Source of the DNA: Chloroflexota bacterium
Lineage (GTDB): Bacteria; Chloroflexota; Dehalococcoidia; GIF9; AB-539-J10
Direction of reading: 5' to 3'
Assembly: GCA_030670425.1 (NCBI GenBank)
Contig: DAOVBS010000041.1
Location: 1 to 5,659 of the forward strand
Length of the DNA stretch: 5,659 nt
Below, piece after piece: positions 1-4,701 of this stretch. Below the pieces are notes generated by a model, which was given only the letters and a program-made list of their open reading frames with translations, was not told where the DNA came from and ran no database searches. The position numbers were made by a program, and so were the translations under genes. Numbering within the stretch: the stretch's first letter is position 1; each line of letters opens with the position of its first letter.

Positions 1-78
1 CCGCCATGCGGGCAGGTGCGAACTCTTCGCGACATCCCCACAGCCTACAAGCGCACCCCGTAACTTAGGTCTCGCCAT
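1..78 (-). CDS. Gfo/Idh/MocA-family oxidoreductase, N-terminal fragment (runs off left edge)
   Basis: Only the first 26 codons are in the window, starting at the ATG at 78-76. They encode MARPKLRGALVGCGDVAKSS followed by HLPAWR. A short basic lead, then a hydrophobic beta strand and the glycine-rich GCGD turn, then a helix with a His-Leu-Pro motif, is the usual opening of NAD(P)-binding Rossmann proteins of the Gfo/Idh/MocA family. Known members oxidise or reduce sugars and nucleotide sugars; in polysaccharide clusters they often act as 3-dehydrogenases of UDP-sugars (WbpB/WlbA type). A GGGAGG site at 96-91 lies 12 bases before the ATG, a rather long spacing. The preceding glycosyltransferase ends 39 bases upstream in the same direction, suggesting one operon. 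The substrate cannot be told, and the C-terminal substrate domain is not visible. Another Rossmann family is possible but less likely. Confidence 0.72.
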   Translation of the reverse strand, partial: MARPKLRGALVGCGDVAKSSHLPAWR

Positions 79-117
79 CTCTCGAAACCGCCTCCCAACT
101 AAGATGCAAGAAGGCCC

Positions 118-813
118 CTAGGCCTTGTAGTCGAAAGTGGGGCTGACATAGAGCATGCCTAGCCTTATGCCGCCCAACAGGCCGCCCAATAGCAACGCAA
201 GGTTCGCTATGTACCTCAGGAAAACGAACGAGACGGTTTGCAAGGGGCCCCTCATGTCTACATCAGACCTGAAGTAGCGAACCACCAGGACTAGCGCCAA
301 GACCCCCGTGACGATGGCTGGGATCTCGAAGGCAAGCGCGGCGAATAGCACAGCCAGGGCGAAAAATGCGTGCATCGAGAGGAAGGTTGTAAGGAAAACA
401 GTGGCGTCAAAAGGGAACCTTGCGGTCAGCAGGCAATCATATATGGCCCCTTTCCCTTTCGTCCTGCTGCGCCTGTAGACCCGCACACCCCTCGACCCAT
501 GCTTCCTGGTTACGTAAGGATGATGGTACCCGTAGCGGAACCACTGTCGAATCAACGATCTCACGGTCAACCTGTTCTTGTGCCTGACTGCCGCTTTGGG
601 TTCGAAATACGCCTCCCACCGCGCTTCAATGATGCGGAGCCACATATCCTGGTCCTCGCCGCTGGTGCAGTTCTCATCGTACGTGCCGATCTGATCAAGC
701 GCCTGTCTCCGGAATGCTACGTTGGCGCCTGCAAAGAAGGGCGAGATCGACGAGTCCCTCTCCCATCTCTGATACCCTTCTTCAAACAGATTGCACAGTA
801 CCTGTATTATCAC
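118..813 (-). CDS. Family 2 glycosyltransferase, C-terminal part (frame-split from 818-1261)
   Basis: This frame opens at GTG (813-811) and gives 231 residues, but it lacks the nucleotide-sugar-binding start of a glycosyltransferase. It continues the protein encoded at 1261-818. Residues 26-36 (FFAGANVAFRR) and the acidic SGEDQDMWLR at 51-60, where ED is the likely catalytic base region, are typical of the second half of the GT-A domain of family 2 enzymes. RQWFRYG at 89-95 matches the usual acceptor-side motif. After a basic linker come about three hydrophobic membrane segments (roughly 138-160, 163-180 and 195-219), so the enzyme should sit at the inner face of the cytoplasmic membrane and act on a lipid-linked or membrane-delivered acceptor. 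Read through with one base removed near 820, the whole protein would be about 380 residues, a normal length. It may be a separately translated half (GTG start, GGAGGAG 14 bases upstream), a pseudogene remnant, or the result of a sequence error. Confidence 0.85.
   Translation of the reverse strand: MIIQVLCNLFEEGYQRWERDSSISPFFAGANVAFRRQALDQIGTYDENCTSGEDQDMWLRIIEARWEAYFEPKAAVRHKNRLTVRSLIRQWFRYGYHHPYVTRKHGSRGVRVYRRSRTKGKGAIYDCLLTARFPFDATVFLTTFLSMHAFFALAVLFAALAFEIPAIVTGVLALVLVVRYFRSDVDMRGPLQTVSFVFLRYIANLALLLGGLLGGIRLGMLYVSPTFDYKA
169..192 (-). repeat. 12-base tandem duplication in last membrane segment of glycosyltransferase
   Basis: Two adjacent 12-base units, GCCGCCCAACAG at 169-180 and GCCGCCCAATAG at 181-192, differ at one base. 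They are in frame and encode Leu-Leu-Gly-Gly twice within the final hydrophobic segment of the glycosyltransferase. This is probably a small slippage duplication that keeps the membrane segment intact. Confidence 0.7.
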
Positions 814-834
814 TGGCCTAGTCCTTGCTCCTCC
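811..834 (-). other. Frameshift site joining the two halves of the family 2 glycosyltransferase
   Basis: On the minus strand the upstream frame reads through GAC and stops at TAG (820-818), while the homologous continuation lies one base further along. Dropping a single base at about 820 gives Lys-Asp-Arg-Pro-Val-Ile with no stop, restoring one continuous enzyme. The downstream frame is itself closed a short way upstream by a TGA at 846-844, so it cannot be an independent full gene. A purine-rich GGAGGAG (834-828) lies 7 bases before the TAG and 14 bases before the GTG at 813. It could act as a ribosome-binding site for re-initiation or as a stimulator of frameshifting. No classic slippery heptamer is seen. 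A plain single-base insertion or assembly error is the simplest explanation. Confidence 0.75.
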
Positions 835-1261
835 GGCTGGAGTTCATATTCTTAATATAGAACTCCTCTACTATACCTGACCCGATGCGAAAGTAGGACA
901 CCTCACCTCCCACGACCCCGACATAGGGGTCCCTAATGAAAGGGATCTCCATATGCTTCAGCCAGTCCTCATCGGCGAGACAATCATCGTCTATGAAAGC
1001 TATGATGTCGCCCGTCGATGCCTTAAGCCCAGCGTTTCTGGCCCGAGGGATTCCCCTGATCGGTTCATAGATGTACTTCACGTTCAGCTTCCCTTCGAAG
1101 CCTACAACGACATCCCTGGTGTGATCCTCCGAGGCATTGTCGACCACGACCACTTCATCGGGCGGCCGGCTTTGCCTGATGAGGGATTCAAGGGCATCCT
1201 TCAGCAAGTCAGCCCTGTTGCGAGTAATGATTACGACTGATATGGAAAGCTTGCTCTGCAT
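818..1261 (-). CDS. Family 2 glycosyltransferase, N-terminal part (frame-split, continues at 813-118)
   Basis: The 147-residue product is the nucleotide-sugar-binding half of a GT-A glycosyltransferase. Residues 7-14 (ISVVIITR) form the first beta strand. VVVVDNASED at 37-46 is the classic family 2 motif whose Asp contacts the nucleotide. GIPRARNAGL at 70-79 is the conserved Arg-Asn helix, and AFIDDDCLAD at 88-97 carries the metal-binding DxD (91-93). The donor sugar cannot be predicted. The ATG at 1261 comes one base after the TAA of the nucleotidyltransferase-like gene (TAA-T-ATG), so translational coupling is likely; no strong Shine-Dalgarno is visible. The frame ends abruptly at TAG (820-818) before the ED motif, and the missing half is encoded just downstream in another frame. 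As it stands the fragment alone would not be expected to be active. Confidence 0.9.
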   Translation of the reverse strand: MQSKLSISVVIITRNRADLLKDALESLIRQSRPPDEVVVVDNASEDHTRDVVVGFEGKLNVKYIYEPIRGIPRARNAGLKASTGDIIAFIDDDCLADEDWLKHMEIPFIRDPYVGVVGGEVSYFRIGSGIVEEFYIKNMNSSRRSKD

Positions 1262-1262
1262 A

Positions 1263-2888
1263 TTAGACCCATTTCAGGAGATCGATCGCACGCGAGTAGA
1301 AGCGATAGGACTCGTTCTCCTCGCCTGCTAATTCCTTCACATACTCACGGTGCAGCCGACGCAGCCAATCCGAATGCTCCGGATAGGATTCGACCATGCC
1401 CTCGACTATCTGCGCGCTGTTCAAGGGTATATGTATCTCGTCCGCTTCCAGAGAACGAGCCAAGAGCTTGGTCCTGGCAGCCGCCCAAAAGAACCTGAGG
1501 AAGTCTAGGGGCCTGACCTTGTAAATGTCCCTGGTCGATGCCACAGCGTCGATCTTGCTCACTCGCTTGGCTATCGTCTCCTCAAAGGCCCCGAGGGCCA
1601 GCTCACACCGGATAGGACCGCTATCGCGCTCACGGCAGACTACGAGAGGGTCGGTACTGCCCTCAGGCAACAAACGGAAGAACAACGGGGACGCCGCAAC
1701 GGTCTTAACGCAGTCGTTTTGCACGCCGGCCCGGAGAGAAAAAGCCAAACGGTTCTCTACCACCACGAACGGCTCAATGCGCTGCCGGCTTACACTACCA
1801 CTTATGACAGACAGCAGTCTACCCAGTTTCTCGGCAGGCACGGGTCTCCTCCGAACGAGCGCGAGGTACAAGGTGTCTATATCCGAGTTCGACAGGACAT
1901 CCAAGCCAAACTCCGCCTGCGGTATGATGGCTACCGAGTCCAAGTATGGTCTCAGTTCCGAGTCGATAGCCGCCTGGACTCTTCTCAGCGCGTCTTCGAT
2001 GGGGCTGTCCAGTATAAGGTCGTGTGTTTGCGGCAGGTCCAAGACCGCTGTCTTGCCCCCTGACTCCATATATGAGATTTGCTCTATTTCCTTAAGTGTT
2101 TCCGCCGCCAGACCAATGAACAGCTCGAGCAACGGGTCAGCATCCACCTCCTCTCTGGACGTGAGATGCCCGATGTAGCCACGCACCCCATCGACCAGCC
2201 CGCGTTGCTCATCACCCAGGTAGCTTCTGACGCGATCAAGAGCTTCCTCTCTGGTCTGGACACCCTGTCCCTGGCAAACGAACAGGAAGACCTTGGATAA
2301 TTCGGAGATAGCCTTGTACCACAGGTACTTCCTATCGAAAAGAGGGCGGTCACGGGATGGCACGAGCTCGGCATTTACCGCTGCCCACCATACCTTTAGT
2401 TCCTCCGCTGCTAAACAACGCAGTACAAGTTCTTCGAGCCGGGGTAGGGCGCTCACCACGTCTTCGCCGAACAACAGCCTCCACGTATGCCTGCCCTCAT
2501 TGAACCTGAACCTGTGCAGGTCGTAGTCGTCGTACATTCTCTTGAACTCTGAAATGGAATACACCCCCAGCTCTTCCTCGACGCGCCCGAAAAGAGGAAT
2601 ATAACACGAGAGTCCGGCGTCGATTGACTTGACTCTATCCTTCACCGTATTCCCTGTCTCGTCATCGGCCACAATGACCGTCAGATCGATATCGCTGAGC
2701 CCGTAGACCACCTCGCCCTTTGCCAGCCCTCGGCGCAGATAGACGCTCACGACGCCATCGACACGCCTGAGTAGCAAAGAGGCAAGCCGGATAGATAGCT
2801 CGTAGACCGTCCTATAAAAGTAGGTCAGAGGAAAGAAGTCTGTCCTTAGGATCAGACGTTGGATAAGGTATCGCGATCTTGGTTTCAT
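1263..2888 (-). CDS. Nucleotidyltransferase-fold-like protein with two SDID motifs
   Basis: The 541-residue product carries RRGLAKGE at 52-59 followed by GLSDIDLTVIV at 63-73, a close match to the DNA polymerase-beta-type nucleotidyltransferase signature (G-x-SDIDL with metal-binding Asp66 and Asp68); the usual Gly-Ser is Gly-Leu here. A mostly helical region follows, including AISELSKVFLF near 193-203, which resembles the helical substrate domain of such enzymes. A second, weaker copy of the motif, SNSDIDTLYL at 333-342, again precedes a helix, so the protein may contain two such modules, one perhaps inactive. I cannot place a third catalytic carboxylate with confidence. Known relatives transfer nucleotides to small molecules or, in the LicD group, phospho-alcohols to glycans; context between glycosyltransferases suggests glycan decoration, which is inference. 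The ATG at 2888-2886 is chosen because residues encoded further upstream are arginine-rich, unlike the family, and run antiparallel in frame to the preceding glycosyltransferase; a good promoter lies just upstream. The ribosome-binding site is weak. It is followed after one base by the next gene. Confidence 0.82.
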   Translation of the reverse strand: MKPRSRYLIQRLILRTDFFPLTYFYRTVYELSIRLASLLLRRVDGVVSVYLRRGLAKGEVVYGLSDIDLTVIVADDETGNTVKDRVKSIDAGLSCYIPLFGRVEEELGVYSISEFKRMYDDYDLHRFRFNEGRHTWRLLFGEDVVSALPRLEELVLRCLAAEELKVWWAAVNAELVPSRDRPLFDRKYLWYKAISELSKVFLFVCQGQGVQTREEALDRVRSYLGDEQRGLVDGVRGYIGHLTSREEVDADPLLELFIGLAAETLKEIEQISYMESGGKTAVLDLPQTHDLILDSPIEDALRRVQAAIDSELRPYLDSVAIIPQAEFGLDVLSNSDIDTLYLALVRRRPVPAEKLGRLLSVISGSVSRQRIEPFVVVENRLAFSLRAGVQNDCVKTVAASPLFFRLLPEGSTDPLVVCRERDSGPIRCELALGAFEETIAKRVSKIDAVASTRDIYKVRPLDFLRFFWAAARTKLLARSLEADEIHIPLNSAQIVEGMVESYPEHSDWLRRLHREYVKELAGEENESYRFYSRAIDLLKWV

Positions 2889-3013
2889 GAACTCGATGTG
2901 CGCAAGAGGGGGAACAGGCTGTCTGGCAGTATATCTCCACCGCCAGCGCCTGTCAAGCCGAATAAAGAACCATGCTGCCCTTCGGTCTCGCCTGGGCGAA
3001 TCGGTGGGCAAGG
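2889..3013 (-). other. Intergenic gap between glycosyltransferase and nucleotidyltransferase-like gene
   Basis: This 125-base spacer breaks an otherwise tight operon. It contains the near-consensus promoter at 2956-2928 and a short palindrome TCGCCCAGGCGA (3002-2991 region) whose loop is too small and which lacks a T-run, so it is not an intrinsic terminator. No small gene with a credible start is seen. The frame of the downstream gene happens to stay open through it, but the implied residues look like random arginine-rich sequence. Confidence 0.5.
2928..2956 (-). promoter_or_regulatory. Candidate sigma70-type promoter for the nucleotidyltransferase-like gene
   Basis: On the minus strand, TTGACA (2956-2951) matches the -35 consensus exactly. 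After a 17-base spacer comes TATACT (2933-2928), which differs from the -10 consensus at one base. Transcription would begin near 2921, leaving a leader of roughly 33 bases before the ATG at 2888. The promoter sits in the 125-base non-coding gap after the upstream glycosyltransferase. It would allow the downstream genes to be expressed separately from the first gene. Confidence 0.75.
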
Positions 3014-3925
3014 TTAGTCTCCACTCTGTGCACTGATCCGCACGCGCGTAATGCGCCTCTTGAACCCTAGCAACCCGAAGAGGGCGAAATGCAGCCTCGA
3101 TGAGATATCGCGCCTCAGCAACAAGCTCAATCTGAGGAGCGCGTAACGAAAGGGCCTGGAGGTACTGATCCTCCGAAACAGCCCTAGCGGCTGCGGCTCT
3201 ATAGACCGAACTCTCTCTGCATCTATGTAGTGATCGATGCCAGCGAAGACACCTTTCTTCACCCTGCAACCCGATCTGATCAGGTCCAATTCGAGGGTGA
3301 GGCCGTCATCCATTATGTCACCGTTTCTAAACTCAAAGCACCTGAAGGCTATCTTCTCCAGTGCGCCCCTGGATATCAGGGCGCATCCTGCACCCATTCC
3401 AATTGCGTGGTCGGACCAACGCAGTCGATAGCCGCTATGCACCACATCGTAGCCTTGAACTTCCTCAAGTAGTGTGCGGGTGACATTCGGGTCATAGACC
3501 ATGTCGTGATCGAGGCTCAACAGATAATCAGCGTCAGTCTGAGAAAGCATGTATCGTCGTATACTCTCCCTGCCACACGCAACATTCCAAATTATGCGGC
3601 GGGCGTAAGGTGGCTTAACGACCTCATAGAGCACTACTCTTCCTATGATACCGCAGGACGCGAGCAGCGACTCCAACTCAGGGGCGAAATCGTGCTCCGC
3701 GGTGGCGAGGATGAGTTCAGAATTCGGAAACCTACGCTGGATTTCCCTCTGATTCTCCAAGAACCGGTGCAGCGCGTACGCACCACCCCGATAGGTTGGA
3801 CTGCCAACCAAGACATGGATGCCTCGGTCTGGATAGTGCCCGTGAGAAGAGCTTTCGGCGTTATCTGGTATTATGCTGTTGATGATCCTCTCAGGCTCCA
3901 ATCTCTTGCCCAGTATTCGCTCCAT
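3014..3925 (-). CDS. GT-A fold (family 2-like) glycosyltransferase
   Basis: The 303-residue product begins its catalytic domain at about residue 36 with IHVLVGSPTYRGG, a beta strand followed by the nucleotide-binding loop. A helix and the strand ELILATAEHDF (70-80) follow. YLLSLDHDMVYDP at 134-146 supplies a DxD metal-binding motif (Asp139, Asp141). GMGAGCALISRGALEKI (176-192) and IMDDGLTLELDLIRSG (204-219) match the acceptor-side and acidic catalytic segments of family 2-like enzymes. The tail (about 255-292) is basic and amphipathic without a clear membrane span, suggesting peripheral membrane binding. The donor and acceptor are unknown. It is the first gene of the minus-strand cluster. ATG at 3925-3923 has only a modest site (CAGGG) upstream, and the first 30 residues are not obviously part of the fold, but no better start is seen. 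The gene shows no truncation. Confidence 0.88.
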   Translation of the reverse strand: MERILGKRLEPERIINSIIPDNAESSSHGHYPDRGIHVLVGSPTYRGGAYALHRFLENQREIQRRFPNSELILATAEHDFAPELESLLASCGIIGRVVLYEVVKPPYARRIIWNVACGRESIRRYMLSQTDADYLLSLDHDMVYDPNVTRTLLEEVQGYDVVHSGYRLRWSDHAIGMGAGCALISRGALEKIAFRCFEFRNGDIMDDGLTLELDLIRSGCRVKKGVFAGIDHYIDAERVRSIEPQPLGLFRRISTSRPFRYALLRLSLLLRRDISSRLHFALFGLLGFKRRITRVRISAQSGD

Positions 3926-3982
3926 TTGTGCCCTGCCGCCGAGTCCGGTATCCCTCGCCTGCCAACGGACGTAGAATAGTAA

Positions 3983-4011
3983 AGTATATGAAAGTCCACC
4001 ACGAAAAGCAA
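3983..4011 (-). promoter_or_regulatory. Candidate promoter for the glycan cluster
   Basis: On the minus strand, TTGCTT (4011-4006, three of six consensus -35 bases) is followed after exactly 17 bases by TATACT (3988-3983). The same -10 hexamer and spacing occur in the stronger promoter upstream of the nucleotidyltransferase-like gene. Transcription would start near 3976, about 50 bases before the ATG at 3925. The weak -35 box suggests a requirement for an activator or low basal expression. Confidence 0.4.
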
Positions 4012-4021
4012 CAGTCGACTG
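4012..4021. promoter_or_regulatory. Palindrome abutting the -35 box, candidate operator
   Basis: CAGTCGACTG is a perfect 10-base inverted repeat. Flanking CA and TG, each after one unpaired base, extend it to a 16-base imperfect palindrome (4009-4024). It lies immediately upstream of the candidate -35 box of the minus-strand promoter, a position used by dimeric transcription factors. A 10-base palindrome can arise by chance, so this is a suggestion only. Confidence 0.25.
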
Positions 4022-4084
4022 CTGTATTTCGATGTAGGTTCATTCCAAACCGCAGATGGCCACCAACCCCGCTAGGTGACGGAG

Positions 4085-4663
4085 ATGTGGAATCGTCCTT
4101 CACAGATCCATTGTCGGATGCAGGCACTCATGGAGCACACCAAAGACTCACCCGTGTGGCTTCACTGGGATAACTGGCGAAAGAAGGTGGCTGGTTATGA
4201 GACCGCCAGTCTGGGGCTTTTTGAGTGGCTGGAAAATCGGATAGAGGTCGACCTGTTTGACGTTATTGACCTGACACAGATGCACACAACGCGAATATGG
4301 CTCTTTGGTAACATTCTTCGCACAGCGAGCGGTGCGGAGGACGAAGGGCTAGAAAGCAAGGGGCGAGACCTGGTAAGCCTCGGGGGTGCAGTGAGCCTGG
4401 GAGGAGGCAAAGAGGCTAGGTTAATAGTTGCTCAGGCGGCTAATACGGCCAGCGCTAGGGCTGTATATGACTATCTATCGAGTATACTGCGGCAAGCTCA
4501 AGAGAAGCCCGAATGGGCGATACTTCGGTCAGCGACTACGGAATTGAAACTGAAAGAGAGACAGATCGAACTAAGGCGTATTGCCAACCAGATAGACTCC
4601 GCCCTTGTCAGCATTGAGTTAATGCGTGCCCTCCCGGGACGGTGTCATCTGTGTCCTGTGTAA
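4085..4663 (+). CDS. Unknown protein encoded upstream of integrase
   Basis: I do not recognise this 192-residue protein. The start at ATG 4085 is preferred because AGGTGA (4074-4079) lies five bases upstream; GTG at 4076 and ATG at 4118 or 4130 are alternatives. The N-terminal part is rich in aromatic residues (about 25-55, with several Trp). The middle has a duplicated VSLGG at 97-101 and 103-107, forming a glycine-rich stretch. Residues about 110-181 are predicted helical, with a charged, coiled-coil-like run (ELKLKERQIELRR at 153-165). The last residues contain Cys-x-x-Cys (187-190), which could bind metal if it dimerises or could be the stump of a longer zinc motif. No signal peptide or membrane segment is seen. 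The integrase begins 38 bases downstream on the same strand, so the two are likely co-transcribed; a role as an accessory or regulatory factor of the element is inference. Confidence 0.72.
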   Translation: MWNRPSQIHCRMQALMEHTKDSPVWLHWDNWRKKVAGYETASLGLFEWLENRIEVDLFDVIDLTQMHTTRIWLFGNILRTASGAEDEGLESKGRDLVSLGGAVSLGGGKEARLIVAQAANTASARAVYDYLSSILRQAQEKPEWAILRSATTELKLKERQIELRRIANQIDSALVSIELMRALPGRCHLCPV

Positions 4664-4690
4664 TCTAAAGACCATCAAATAATCTGAGGA

Positions 4691-4696
4691 AGGGGG
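4691..4696 (+). promoter_or_regulatory. Ribosome binding site of integrase
   Basis: AGGGGG at 4691-4696 lies five bases before the ATG at 4702, and GAGGA just before it strengthens the purine-rich tract. This fixes the integrase start, as no other in-frame start has comparable support. Confidence 0.7.
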
Positions 4697-4701
4697 TTAA
4701 T

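Larger units (their letters stand above)
3926..4084. other. Divergent intergenic region between glycan cluster and integrase block
   Basis: This 159-base spacer separates the minus-strand glycosyltransferase from the plus-strand unknown gene. It holds a candidate minus-strand promoter and a palindrome, both listed separately. I see no convincing promoter hexamers for the plus-strand pair here. There is no tRNA-like sequence and no obvious direct repeat that would mark an attachment site. It may be the boundary between host cluster and mobile element, but that cannot be settled from this window. Confidence 0.5.

Noticed and set aside
370..855. 161-codon plus-strand open frame opposite the broken glycosyltransferase
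   Set aside because: It lies antisense to conserved glycosyltransferase motifs and its product is proline-rich with no recognisable domain. It is a shadow of the coding strand.
1525..2178. 217-codon plus-strand open frame
   Set aside because: It is antisense to the nucleotidyltransferase-like gene and serine/arginine-rich, with no motif and no promoter or ribosome-binding context of its own.
2991..3002. TCGCCCAGGCGA palindrome as a terminator after the first glycosyltransferase
   Set aside because: The perfect stem would leave only a two-base loop and there is no following T-run, so it is not an intrinsic terminator.
2889..3269. Upstream extension of the nucleotidyltransferase-like frame to an ATG at 3269, giving 668 residues
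   Set aside because: The extra 127 residues are arginine-rich and low in recognisable structure, overlap the well-supported glycosyltransferase by about 255 bases in another frame, and would place the good promoter inside the gene. The ATG at 2888 fits better.
3506..3979. 157-codon plus-strand open frame
   Set aside because: It is antisense to the first glycosyltransferase, where the DxD and other motifs are clear on the opposite strand.
3891..4127. 78-codon minus-strand open frame crossing the divergent intergenic region
   Set aside because: It overlaps both the glycosyltransferase start and the unknown plus-strand gene, shows no domain or good ribosome-binding site, and covers the candidate promoter. 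A leader peptide cannot be excluded but is not supported.
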